DNA of 10,353 nt from an uncultured Oscillibacter sp. (GCA_902462475.1 CABQCB010000044.1:1-10353), one strand, 5' to 3'; positions 1 to 6,683 are shown, counted from the stretch's first letter. Translations and numbers: made by a program. The notes: a model not told the origin generated them from the letters alone.

Positions 1-663
1 GTGGTGGACCTGTCCAACTTCTACCTGGACATCATCAAGGACCGGCTCTACTGCGAGGAGCGGGACGGCCTCAAGCGCCGCAGCGCCCAGACGGCCCTGT
101 TCTTGATCCTGGACACCATGACCCGGATCATGGCCCCCATCCTGGCCTTCACCTGCGACGAGATCTGGCAGTCTATGCCCCATCGCGCCGAGGACGATCA
201 GCGCAACGTGGTGTTCAACGAGATGCACAAGCCCTTCACCGCCTATGCCCTCAGCGAGGCGGAGATGGCCAAGTGGGGCGTGGTGGAGACGCTGCGCGAC
301 GACGTGAACGCCGTGCTGGAGGCCGCCCGTGCCCAGAAGAAGATCGGCAAAGCCCTGGAGGCCCATGTGACCCTCCACGCCGGCGACGATGCCACCGCCA
401 CCATCCTCATGCAGACGGCGGGGTTGAACCTGGCGGAGCTGTTCATTGTCTCCGACTGCCAGGTGTCCTCCGGCCGGCCCGAGGAGGACGCCGTCACCGG
501 ACAGGGCACTGCCTATCCCGGTCTGACTGTGGCCGTCACCGAGGCCAAGGGCGGCAAGTGCGAGCGCTGCTGGATGCACTCCACCCAGGTGGGCCAGGAC
601 GCGGATCATCCCACGCTGTGCCCCCGCTGCGCTGCCGTGGTGGCAAAGCTGCCCCAGTTCTGA
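1..663 (+). CDS. ileS: Isoleucyl-tRNA synthetase, C-terminal part (5' end outside window)
   Basis: Only the last 220 codons are present. The frame is open from base 1, so the GTG there is an internal valine and not a start. IleRS is cytoplasmic and charges tRNA-Ile. The visible part is the C-terminal helical anticodon-binding domain, beginning in the conserved VDLSNFYLDIIKDRLY stretch (about residues 2-17), followed by the segment with AARAQKKIGKALEAHVTL near 108-125. It ends in the C-terminal zinc ribbon, with C187-x2-C190 and C207-x2-C210 just before the stop. This ribbon is typical of bacterial IleRS of this type and helps tRNA binding. The catalytic HIGH and KMSKS motifs and the editing domain lie upstream of the window. 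The gene is followed at once by its own terminator and faces the nucleoside operon tail to tail, with no sign of a shared function. Identification is very secure. Confidence 0.97.
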   Translation: MVDLSNFYLDIIKDRLYCEERDGLKRRSAQTALFLILDTMTRIMAPILAFTCDEIWQSMPHRAEDDQRNVVFNEMHKPFTAYALSEAEMAKWGVVETLRDDVNAVLEAARAQKKIGKALEAHVTLHAGDDATATILMQTAGLNLAELFIVSDCQVSSGRPEEDAVTGQGTAYPGLTVAVTEAKGGKCERCWMHSTQVGQDADHPTLCPRCAAVVAKLPQF

Positions 664-685
664 TCCTGCGTTTTCCCTCAAATGC

Positions 686-722
686 AAAAGCACCCGGACC
701 GTATGGTCCGGGTGCTTTTTTT
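686..722 (+). terminator. Rho-independent terminator of ileS
   Basis: A perfect 15-bp inverted repeat (686-700 with 705-719) has a GTAT tetraloop. The right arm runs into a T tract at 716-722. It begins 23 bases after the ileS stop codon. The left arm starts with AAAA, so the structure could also work weakly on the minus strand, backing up the terminator at 773-809. Confidence 0.93.
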
Positions 723-772
723 GCGATGTGTGGAAACCAGGGAGAAGGGCCCGGCGGCAGAGGCGCCGGGAT

Positions 773-809
773 AAAAAGCGCCCCGCGGAAAAAGTCCGCG
801 GGGCGCTTT
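773..809 (-). terminator. Rho-independent terminator of the nucleoside operon
   Basis: A perfect 15-bp stem (775-789 with 795-809), very GC-rich in its core, has a 5-base loop. On the minus strand it is followed by five Ts (777-773). It lies 4 bases past the phosphorylase stop codon at 814 and closes the operon that starts near 6502. Together with the ileS terminator it insulates the two convergent units. Confidence 0.93.
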
Positions 810-813
810 GCGC

Positions 814-1560
814 TCAGTCCAGAGGCACCTGCACGATGGCGTCCAGGGCGATGGAGATCTCGTTTTCCACAGCCTGGGCCACGGCATCGTCGTCCGCGGT
901 CTGGTTGTAGCCGTCCACGCCCACCAGCTCGAAGGCGGGGGCATCGGCGGCGATGATGGCGCCGGCCTTCACCCCGTGGAGGGAGGCCACCACCAGGAGG
1001 GAAGCCACCTCGTTTTCCATGGCCTTCACGCCGGCCTTGGCGTAGAGCTTCACCGTGGACTCCAGGAAGCCGGGATAGAACAGCGCCTGGGTCAGCACGA
1101 TGCCCTTGTGGACGGGGATGTCCAGGGCCCGGGCGGAGGCAGTCAGGGCCGCCACCACTTCACCGTCGGCAATGGCGGGGTAGGAAAGGGGGATCATCTT
1201 CTCGGTGACGCCCTCCTCCCGGCAGGCGCCGGTGGCGATGATGAGGCTGCCGGCGGTCACGTCGGGCTGCATGCCGCCGCAGGTGCCCGTGCGGATGATG
1301 ACCTTGGCGCCAGCCCGCCACAGGCTCTCAAAGGCGATGGCCGCGCCGCCGCAGCCCACGCCGTGGGAGGTGACGGCCACCTCCACGCCCTTGTAGGTGC
1401 CCGTGTAGGTCCAGTACTCCCGGTTCTGGGCCAGGCACCGGGCGTTTTCCAGCCGGTGGGAGATGCGCTCGGCCCGGGCGGGGTCGCCGCACACCAGCAC
1501 CCGGGGCGGGATGTCGCCGGGGGCCACGTGGATGCAGGGCAGCAGATTCTTTTCAGACAT
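814..1560 (-). CDS. Nucleoside phosphorylase, NP-I (PNP/UDP) family
   Basis: The protein has 248 residues, the usual length for hexameric NP-I phosphorylases, which split nucleosides with phosphate into base and (deoxy)ribose-1-phosphate in the cytoplasm. The family phosphate-binding GDPxR loop is seen at G25-R29, the second phosphate motif RTGTCGG at 90-96, and the nucleoside-binding AMENEVASLL at 180-189, which aligns with NYEMESATLL of E. coli uridine phosphorylase. The usual E-M-E is therefore E182-N183-E184. D206 lies near the place of the catalytic Asp of purine phosphorylases, which E. coli Udp lacks. Overall the chain looks Udp-like, but base preference (uridine, purine or methylthioinosine) cannot be fixed from sequence. 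The start at 1560 was chosen because AGGAGG lies 7 bases upstream. An earlier in-frame ATG at 1629 would run through a hairpin and lacks such a site. It is the last gene of the operon, 84 bases after the permease gene. Confidence 0.9.
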   Translation of the reverse strand: MSEKNLLPCIHVAPGDIPPRVLVCGDPARAERISHRLENARCLAQNREYWTYTGTYKGVEVAVTSHGVGCGGAAIAFESLWRAGAKVIIRTGTCGGMQPDVTAGSLIIATGACREEGVTEKMIPLSYPAIADGEVVAALTASARALDIPVHKGIVLTQALFYPGFLESTVKLYAKAGVKAMENEVASLLVVASLHGVKAGAIIAADAPAFELVGVDGYNQTADDDAVAQAVENEISIALDAIVQVPLD

Positions 1561-1599
1561 GGGATCTCCTCCTGAACTCATAAAGATGTGGATAGAAAG

Positions 1600-1624
1600 C
1601 TGGCCCGCCGCCAGGGCGGGCCAG
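1600..1624 (-). other. Intercistronic GC-rich hairpin before the phosphorylase gene
   Basis: A perfect 10-bp stem (1600-1609 with 1615-1624) with a 5-base loop sits in the 84-base gap between the second permease gene and the phosphorylase gene. The minus-strand flank (CTTTCTATC) has no real T tract, so it is not a good terminator. It may instead be an mRNA stability or processing element. It lies about 40 bases upstream of the phosphorylase start, so it does not cover the ribosome binding site. Confidence 0.6.
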
Positions 1625-1644
1625 TGCATGCGGAAAAGGGAAGG

Positions 1645-2550
1645 TCAGCTCTTGCGCGGCTTTCCGGTGGAAGTGCGCCGGCTGAAGATGACCAGTGCCA
1701 CGATGGTGGCGATGTAAGGCAGGGCGGAGGTCAGCTGGCTCTTGATGACGTTCTGCAGCGCCACGCCGATGCCCTGGCACAGACCGAAGAACAGGCTGGA
1801 GAAGATCACCAGCAGCGGGTGGGACATGCCCAGGGAGGAGGCTGCCATGGCGATGAAGCCGCGGCCGGAGGTCATGTTCTCGGTGAACATGGTCACCTGG
1901 CCCATGCTCAGTGCCGTGCCGCCCAGGCCGCACAGGGCGCCGGAGAGGATCACCATCCACATCTGGATGCGGGTGCCCTTGGTGCCCAGGCTCTCCGCCG
2001 CGGCCTTGTTGATGCCCACGGACAGCGTCCGGTAGCCGGCCACGGTCTTGAACAGGAAGATGAACAGCACGATGGCGATCACATAGCACAGGTAATCGAT
2101 GATGGTCAGGTTTTCCAGCACCCGGCCCAGGAAGGGGATGTCCTTGATAACGGGCAGGTTGATCTTGTAGATGGGCACCAGCCGCTCGTCCACCAGGCGG
2201 CCGCGCACGTCAAAGATCATATACAAAAGAAAGGTGGTCAGACCGTTGATGAGCAGGTTCAGCGAGGTGCCGATGACCATGTCCGGCGCTTTGTACTTCA
2301 CCTGCAGCACGGCCACCACGGCGCCGACCAGTGCGCCGGAGACGATGCCGGCCAGCACGGACAAGATCACGCTGCCGGTATAGTAGTTCACCACGATAGA
2401 GCAGAAGCACGCAATGAGCATCTGGGCTTCCAGGGCGATGTTGAACACGCCCACCCGGCTGCAGATGGCGCAGCCCAGTGCCGCCAGCAAAATGGGGGTG
2501 GTGGAGCGCAGGGTGGAGTTGACGATAGAGGCAATGTATGCGCTGTTCAT
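1645..2550 (-). CDS. Nucleoside ABC transporter permease, NupQ-like (BPD_transp_2 family)
   Basis: This 301-residue inner-membrane protein is one of the two permease subunits of a BMP-type nucleoside importer (compare NupQ of Bacillus subtilis NupNOPQ). It is made of many hydrophobic segments separated by short polar loops. The family motif in the first cytoplasmic region is visible as GVFNIALEAQ at 34-43; the usual form is NIGLEGxM, so the glycines are replaced by alanines here. The C-terminus is short and basic (RRTSTGKPRKS). The start at 2550 was chosen because a strong AAGGAGGGG lies upstream and because it overlaps the stop of the preceding permease in an ATGA (4-base overlap), a classic sign of translational coupling. 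A longer reading to 2640 would run inside the upstream gene. It pairs with the permease encoded at 2547-3644. Confidence 0.92.
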   Translation of the reverse strand: MNSAYIASIVNSTLRSTTPILLAALGCAICSRVGVFNIALEAQMLIACFCSIVVNYYTGSVILSVLAGIVSGALVGAVVAVLQVKYKAPDMVIGTSLNLLINGLTTFLLYMIFDVRGRLVDERLVPIYKINLPVIKDIPFLGRVLENLTIIDYLCYVIAIVLFIFLFKTVAGYRTLSVGINKAAAESLGTKGTRIQMWMVILSGALCGLGGTALSMGQVTMFTENMTSGRGFIAMAASSLGMSHPLLVIFSSLFFGLCQGIGVALQNVIKSQLTSALPYIATIVALVIFSRRTSTGKPRKS

Positions 2551-3644
2551 GCCTGAGCCCCTCCTTCCGCAGTCTTGGCCTTTTTCTTCTTGGTAAACTG
2601 GAATACCACCTTCACGGACACGAACAGCGTGATGCAGCACTGGATGATGGTGGCGATCTCCAGGGGGATGCCCATGGAACGCTGGATGGCGCTGCCGCCG
2701 ATCTGGAGGCCTGCCAGGAAGATGGCGGAGATGAACATGCCCACGGGGTGGAGATTGGCCATCAGGGCGGCCATCAGGCCCGTCCAGGCGTAGCTGGTGG
2801 AGGTGAACATGCCGTCGATGAAGCGGTATTTGATGCCGAAGACCTCGGTGGAGCCGCCGATGGCGGCGATGGCGCCGGAGAGGGCCATGGTGATCATCAT
2901 GACCTTGACCTGCTTGGTACCGCCGTAGCGGGCGAAGGCTGCGTTGAAGCCGCCCATTTTGGACTCGTAGCCGAACACGGTGCGGCGGGTCATGTAGAGC
3001 ATGACCAGCATGACGATCACGGCGATGATGAAGCCGGCGTTGAAGGTGCTGGTGGAGGACAGGCGGGGCAGCTGCATGGCCTCACCCAGCTCCATGGTCT
3101 GGAGGGCCAGGCCGTCGCCGGCGGTGTCCTTGAGGGGATAGGTGACGAAGTAGCTGGTGATGTAGCTGGCCACGTAGTTGAGCATCAGCGTGGTGATGAC
3201 CATGCTGACGTTGAACTTCCAGGTGAGCACGGCGGGCAGCAGGGCGTAAAGCGCGCCGGCGGCGATGCCCACGATCCAGGCCAGCAGGCAGATGAGCACC
3301 GGAGGACCGGGCACATACAGGGCGAACACCGTGGCGGCGAAGGCGCCGGTGATCATCTGGCCCTCCACGCCGATGTTGATGTAGCCCGCCCGCCAGGCCA
3401 TGGCAGTGGCCATGGCGGAGATGATGATGGGCGTGGCCCGGGTCAGGGTGGAGAAGAGGTAGTAGGGCTTTAAAAAGGACTTTTGAAACATCTCTGCATA
3501 CACCAGCAGAGGATTCTGGCCGCAGGCGAGAATGACCACCGCGCCCACCGCCAGGCCGAACACCGTGGCGATCAGGGGCTGGCGCAGCGCCGCCAGGGAC
3601 CGCAGGAGGCTGCGGGAGAAGGCGGAACCGTTAGACTGCTTCAT
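2547..3644 (-). CDS. Nucleoside ABC transporter permease, NupP-like (BPD_transp_2 family)
   Basis: This 365-residue inner-membrane permease is the larger of the pair and matches NupP/YufP-type subunits in length and pattern. A short basic N-terminus leads into a first membrane helix at about 23-42. Many more hydrophobic segments follow, and the family motif YINIGVEGQ lies at 88-96, in the cytoplasmic region expected to meet the ATPase. A second conserved-looking stretch, EVFGIKYRFIDG, falls in the C-terminal third. The tail is lysine-rich (KKKKAK) and cytoplasmic by the positive-inside rule. The start at 3644 has GGAGG 8 bases upstream and lies inside the end of the ATPase gene (14-base overlap). 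The stop overlaps the next permease start. These overlaps indicate coupled, near equal production of the three membrane-complex subunits. Confidence 0.93.
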   Translation of the reverse strand: MKQSNGSAFSRSLLRSLAALRQPLIATVFGLAVGAVVILACGQNPLLVYAEMFQKSFLKPYYLFSTLTRATPIIISAMATAMAWRAGYINIGVEGQMITGAFAATVFALYVPGPPVLICLLAWIVGIAAGALYALLPAVLTWKFNVSMVITTLMLNYVASYITSYFVTYPLKDTAGDGLALQTMELGEAMQLPRLSSTSTFNAGFIIAVIVMLVMLYMTRRTVFGYESKMGGFNAAFARYGGTKQVKVMMITMALSGAIAAIGGSTEVFGIKYRFIDGMFTSTSYAWTGLMAALMANLHPVGMFISAIFLAGLQIGGSAIQRSMGIPLEIATIIQCCITLFVSVKVVFQFTKKKKAKTAEGGAQA

Positions 3645-5166
3645 GGAGCGATCCTCCCATCATCAGGATACCGAGGGCTTCCTCCGTGGCGTCTGCCTTG
3701 CGGAACTCGCCGGCGGCGCGGCCCTCATAAATAACATAGATCCGGTCGGAAAGGGACATGATCTCCGTCAGCTCGGAGGAGATCAGCAGCACGGCGCCGC
3801 CCCGCTCCCGCTTTTCCAGCAGCTTGTTGTGGATAAATTCCATGGCGCCGATATCCACGCCGCGGGTGGGCTCCGCTGCAATGAGCAGGGGAGAGTGCTG
3901 CTCGATCTCCCGGGCCACGATGAGCTTTTGGATGTTGCCGCCGGACAGCTCTCCGGCTTTTTGCTCCTGGCCGCTGTTGCGCACGTCGTAATCGTCCAGC
4001 AGCTGCTGGGTGAAGGCGCGGATGCCCTTGGGATTCAGCAGCCCGTGGCTGGAGATCTGGCCCTGACGCTGGTGGGCCATGATGGCCGTCTCGGCCAGGG
4101 TGGCCTCCTTGGCGCAGCCGTAGAGGTAGCGGTCCTCGGGGATACAGGCGCAGCCGGCCTGGCGGATCTGACCCACGCTCTGGCCGGTGACGTCCTTGCC
4201 GTTCAGCAGGACATGGCCGCCGGTGGGTGCCTTCAATCCCGTGAGGCACTCGATCAGCTCGGACTGGCCGTTGCCGGAAACGCCCGCGATGCCCACGATC
4301 TCGCCGGCGTCCACATGGATGGAAAAGCCGTCGAGGATGTTCTTTTTCTCGGAGCCTGCCAGGGTCAGGTCCTGCACGTCCAGCACGGTCTGGCCGGGCG
4401 TCTGGGCGGGGACCTCCCGCTCCACGATGTGGCGGCCCACCATCAGGAAGGACATCTCCTCGATGCTGGTCTCCTCCTTGCGCATCTCCTTGATGTGCTT
4501 GCCCAGCCGCATGACCATGACCCGGTCGGCCACGGCCATGACCTCGTGGAGCTTGTGGGTGATGATAATGATGCTCTTGCCCATGGCCGCCAGCTTGCGC
4601 ATGGTGGCCAGCAGCTCTGTGACCTCCTGGGGCGTCAGCACGGCGGAGGGCTCGTCGAAGATGATGATGTCCGCGTCCTGATAGAGGACTTTCAGGATCT
4701 CCACCCGCTGCTGCAATCCCACGGGGCAGTCGGCCACCCGCCGCCGGGGGTCGATGTGCAGGCCGTACTTTTCGCAAAGGGACTCCGTGATGTGCACGGC
4801 GGCCTCCCGGTCGAAGAAGATGCCGTGCTTGCGGGGCTCCCGGCCGTAGACGATGTTCTCCGCCACGGAGCAGGGACCCAGCAGCATGAAGTGCTGCTGC
4901 ACCATGCCGATCTTCTTGGCGATGGCGTCGTGGGGAGAGCGGAAGTGCTGAAGCTCGCCGTTGAGGTAGATCTCGCCGGCGGTGGGACGCTCCAGTCCGT
5001 AGAGGATCTTCATCAAGGTGGACTTGCCCGCGCCGTTTTCGCCCACGACGGCCAGGATCTCTCCTTTGTCCAAAGAGAGGTGGACGTCGTCATTGGCGCG
5101 CAGGGAGCCGTATACCTTGGTGATGTGCTTCATTTCCAGCAGCAATGGAATCACCAGTCCTTTCAT
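3631..5166 (-). CDS. Nucleoside ABC transporter ATPase, two-domain (NupO-like)
   Basis: The protein has 511 residues and two fused ABC domains, as in sugar and BMP-type nucleoside importers. Domain 1 has Walker A GENGAGKST (42-50), Q-loop near Q90, the family's divergent signature VGLQQ (149-153), Walker B IIIFDEP (167-173) and H-loop H204. Domain 2 has a degenerate P-loop GVSGNGQSE (295-303) without the GKS/T, a canonical LSGGNIQK signature (407-414) and AAEPTRGVD (430-438). A second domain with an altered P-loop is normal for this family, so domain 1 is the likely hydrolysis site. The start is uncertain. ATG 5166 has no clear Shine-Dalgarno sequence and overlaps the stop of a 40-codon reading frame (5163-5285). 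Another ATG lies at residue 12 (5133). The family N-terminus usually begins a few residues before the MKHITK-like stretch. Its 3' end overlaps the first permease gene. Confidence 0.95.
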   Translation of the reverse strand: MKGLVIPLLLEMKHITKVYGSLRANDDVHLSLDKGEILAVVGENGAGKSTLMKILYGLERPTAGEIYLNGELQHFRSPHDAIAKKIGMVQQHFMLLGPCSVAENIVYGREPRKHGIFFDREAAVHITESLCEKYGLHIDPRRRVADCPVGLQQRVEILKVLYQDADIIIFDEPSAVLTPQEVTELLATMRKLAAMGKSIIIITHKLHEVMAVADRVMVMRLGKHIKEMRKEETSIEEMSFLMVGRHIVEREVPAQTPGQTVLDVQDLTLAGSEKKNILDGFSIHVDAGEIVGIAGVSGNGQSELIECLTGLKAPTGGHVLLNGKDVTGQSVGQIRQAGCACIPEDRYLYGCAKEATLAETAIMAHQRQGQISSHGLLNPKGIRAFTQQLLDDYDVRNSGQEQKAGELSGGNIQKLIVAREIEQHSPLLIAAEPTRGVDIGAMEFIHNKLLEKRERGGAVLLISSELTEIMSLSDRIYVIYEGRAAGEFRKADATEEALGILMMGGSLHEAV

Positions 5167-5285
5167 TGCGTTGTTGTCTGCGCCGTCTCCCCGGCGGAAG
5201 GGAGAGCCTGCCGTCCGGGAGGCAGCGCAAGCGGAAAAAGCAGACGGGAAGAGAGGCTTCTTCCCGTCTGCTTTTGCGTGTTCAT
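5163..5285 (-). CDS. Possible 40-codon ORF coupled to the ATPase start (doubtful)
   Basis: ATG at 5285 has AGGGG 8 bases upstream, and the frame stays open for 40 codons. Its TGA overlaps the ATPase ATG at 5166 in an ATGA. It begins MNTQKQTGRS and is rich in Leu, Pro, Ser and Thr, with no domain, membrane helix or signal that I recognise. The frame runs straight across the terminator hairpin at 5235-5275, so ribosomes on it could disturb that hairpin, and termination-reinitiation could start the ATPase, which lacks an obvious ribosome site of its own. Against it: a 40-codon open frame is common by chance in GC-rich DNA, and much of its sequence is just the hairpin. It is offered as a candidate only. 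Confidence 0.25.
   Translation of the reverse strand: MNTQKQTGRSLSSRLLFPLALPPGRQALPSAGETAQTTTQ
5235..5275 (-). terminator. Intra-operon terminator between receptor and ATPase genes
   Basis: A perfect 16-bp stem (5236-5251 with 5260-5275), extendable by one A-T pair, has a short loop. On the minus strand it is followed by TTTTT (5239-5235). It lies 57 bases after the BMP lipoprotein stop codon and 69 bases before the ATPase start. Its form is that of a full rho-independent terminator, yet no convincing promoter is visible between it and the ATPase gene. It therefore probably ends part of the transcripts, giving more receptor than transporter mRNA, a known arrangement in binding-protein ABC operons. 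The rest of the 166-base gap holds minor hairpins (for example 5186-5205 and 5208-5225). Confidence 0.82.
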
Positions 5286-5332
5286 TCTGGAAACCCCTGA
5301 GAAAAGCTCAGAGCAGACGACTTTGTCGCGAA

Positions 5333-6406
5333 TCAGCCGGCAAAATACTCTTCCTCGGTGGGGATCTCGGTCAGATCCAGCTTGCCGGTACGGAGATCCT
5401 CGGCAATCTGCTGCAGCTGGGCGATATCCTCATCGCTCAGACGCTCGCTTCTGGGGTTCTCGGAATCCTGGGTCACATACACGGCACCGATAGCACCCTC
5501 GGAAACGCCCCACACAGCGGTGTCGTTGGTCCAGTTGCCGCTGAAGAACTCATCGATGAGGTTCAGCATGGTCTGATAGGTATCCTTGATCTGAGAGGAG
5601 ACGATGTAGGGGTTGTTGGCGTCGGTCTCATCCACGTCCTGGCCGGAGGTGTAGAAGCCCTTCTCCTGAGCAGCCTCGTACACACCGCTGTCGCCGGCGG
5701 CAGCAGCGCCGTTGATGAACAGGCAGCCCTGCTCATACTGCTGGATGGCCAGCTCCTTGGCCTTGGCAGGATCAGAATAGGAGTTGGTGTAGTTGAAGAC
5801 GAACTGGGCATCGGGATCGATGGACTTGACGCCTTCCATGTAGCCGTAGCGATACTTCCAGGAGCCGGGGCCCTCGTTGCAGTGCACGCCGCCGTACATG
5901 TGGGACTCGCCGTCCACGGTCAGAGCGGCCAGAGCGCCGATCAGGTAGGCACCCTCCTGCTCACGGTAGGCGATGCACTTGACGTTCTCGCTGTCGACCT
6001 CGGAGTCGATCAGGGCATAGTGGGCATCGGGGAACTCGGCAGAAACCTTCACCAGAGGATCGCCGGCAGCCCAGCCGCCGCCGATGATCAGGTCATACTC
6101 CTCGGCAGCCAGAGCGCGGATGTTGTCCTCGAAGGCGGCGGTGTCGGCGCACTCGACCACGGTGGGCTCGAAGCCGTAGGTCTCGGCAGCCTCGTTCAGG
6201 GCGTTGGACATCTGCACCAGGAACATATTGGTGCCGATCTTGTCGCACACCAGGGCGATCTTCATGCCCTCACCGGGCAGGCCGGCGGTCTCGCCGCCCT
6301 CTTCAGCGGGGGTCTCTTCGGCGGGGGTCTCTTCCTTGCTGCCGCAGGCGGTCAGCAGGGCCAGAGACATGGCCAGCGCCAGGATCAAAGCAAGAGTCTT
6401 CTTCAT
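5333..6406 (-). CDS. BMP-family nucleoside-binding lipoprotein (ABC transporter receptor, NupN/PnrA-like)
   Basis: This 357-residue lipoprotein should be anchored on the outer face of the cell membrane, where it captures nucleosides for the importer encoded downstream. The N-terminus is a lipoprotein signal peptide: K2-K3, a hydrophobic core, and lipobox L18-T19-A20-C21. An acidic, repetitive linker (EETPAEETPAEE, 25-36) follows, then the two-lobe BMP fold from about residue 48. Family features include EYDLIIGGG (103-111), ALIDSEVD (131-138), EQEGAYLIGALAAL (149-162), NSYSDPAKAKELA (208-220) and GQDVDE (255-260). The aspartates at 134 and 257/259 lie where PnrA-type receptors bind the nucleoside; this rests on family knowledge. 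GGAGG is 7 bases before the ATG. It is the first gene of the operon, behind a consensus promoter and a hairpin leader, and an intra-operon terminator follows it, all consistent with high expression. Confidence 0.95.
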   Translation of the reverse strand: MKKTLALILALAMSLALLTACGSKEETPAEETPAEEGGETAGLPGEGMKIALVCDKIGTNMFLVQMSNALNEAAETYGFEPTVVECADTAAFEDNIRALAAEEYDLIIGGGWAAGDPLVKVSAEFPDAHYALIDSEVDSENVKCIAYREQEGAYLIGALAALTVDGESHMYGGVHCNEGPGSWKYRYGYMEGVKSIDPDAQFVFNYTNSYSDPAKAKELAIQQYEQGCLFINGAAAAGDSGVYEAAQEKGFYTSGQDVDETDANNPYIVSSQIKDTYQTMLNLIDEFFSGNWTNDTAVWGVSEGAIGAVYVTQDSENPRSERLSDEDIAQLQQIAEDLRTGKLDLTEIPTEEEYFAG

Positions 6407-6431
6407 GTTTCATCCTCCATCGTTCACTTGT

Positions 6432-6502
6432 AAAAAATAACGGGAGCGGTGATGGTTTTGAAATCATGCCGCCCAAAAGCAACACAATTCGCCGCCGTTC
6501 CC
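6432..6502 (-). promoter_or_regulatory. Hairpin leader of the nucleoside operon, possible transcription attenuator
   Basis: The predicted 5' leader is about 96 bases long (about 6502 to 6407). Near its 3' end a hairpin forms between 6474-6469 and 6449-6444 (six pairs, one G-U) and continues, past a CA bulge, as 6466-6463 with 6453-6450. After two Cs, G, T, T and A it is followed by six Ts (6437-6432), which is terminator-like. The very start of the leader (GGGA, then GCGG after a 3-base bulge, 6502-6492) could instead pair with CCGCTCCC at 6449-6442, which would break up that hairpin. Two mutually exclusive folds are the hallmark of an attenuator or riboswitch. I do not see the conserved core of the purine riboswitch or another class I know. 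The pairing was worked out by eye, so this is a candidate. Confidence 0.4.
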
Positions 6503-6509
6503 AATGGGT

Positions 6510-6539
6510 ATTATAGGGCAAGGTGTTATCTTTTGTCAA
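6510..6539 (-). promoter_or_regulatory. Sigma-A promoter of the nucleoside operon
   Basis: On the minus strand, TTGACA (6539-6534) and TATAAT (6515-6510) are both perfect consensus hexamers separated by 18 bases. The start point is expected near 6502-6503, at or next to a GGG. The upstream 100 bases are AT-rich and could act as an UP element. This is the only strong promoter seen for the BMP-ATPase-permease-phosphorylase operon. A promoter this close to consensus suggests that control is exerted by a repressor or in the leader, not by an activator. Confidence 0.88.
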
Positions 6540-6683
6540 TCGAGATTTTACAATTTTGGCCCCCACAAGCTTCATTTCAACGAAAACCAACAAAATTTCG
6601 CCATTTTTTCATGAATAACGCAAAAGAAAAGTCGACCTTTGATGAAATTCAACAAAAGATTCCGCCGCGGGTCCGCCAGACGG
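6540..6683. other. AT-rich intergenic region upstream of the operon promoter
   Basis: These 144 bases are clearly more AT-rich than the surrounding genes and hold no credible gene. They contain A and T tracts, a 5-bp inverted repeat CGAAA/TTTCG (6581-6585 with 6596-6600), and two copies of a TTCAAC(G/A)AAA motif (about 6576-6585 and 6648-6657). A related TCAACAAC lies in the adh/deoR control region at 7980. A regulator site or UP element is possible. Nothing here matches an operator that I can name. Confidence 0.5.

Noticed and set aside
1561..1629. Longer N-terminus for the phosphorylase from ATG 1629
   Set aside because: The extra 23 residues would be coded by the hairpin and the ribosome site, and the strong AGGAGG before ATG 1560 marks the true start.
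3532..5493. Very long plus-strand open frame (about 650 codons) opposite the ATPase gene, and similar frames at 1588-2556, 2538-3473, 5018-6433 and 6639-8030
   Set aside because: They are antisense shadows of GC-rich genes with clear motifs. They are rich in Gly, His, Gln and Ala, lack ribosome sites and domains, and run across gene boundaries and terminators.
6407..6502. Purine (guanine/adenine/2'-deoxyguanosine) riboswitch in the nucleoside operon leader
   Set aside because: Expected from the gene function, but the conserved three-way junction core and loop sequences were not found by eye.
6574..6590. Catabolite response (CcpA cre) site upstream of the nucleoside operon
   Set aside because: The central CG is present, but the flanking bases do not fit the cre consensus on either strand.
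6303..6593. Minus-strand frame covering the operon promoter and leader and entering the receptor gene out of frame; also a short leader peptide from ATG 6467
   Set aside because: The longer frame begins upstream of the promoter, so its start would not be on the transcript. The inner ATG has no convincing ribosome site and the frame overlaps the receptor start out of phase.
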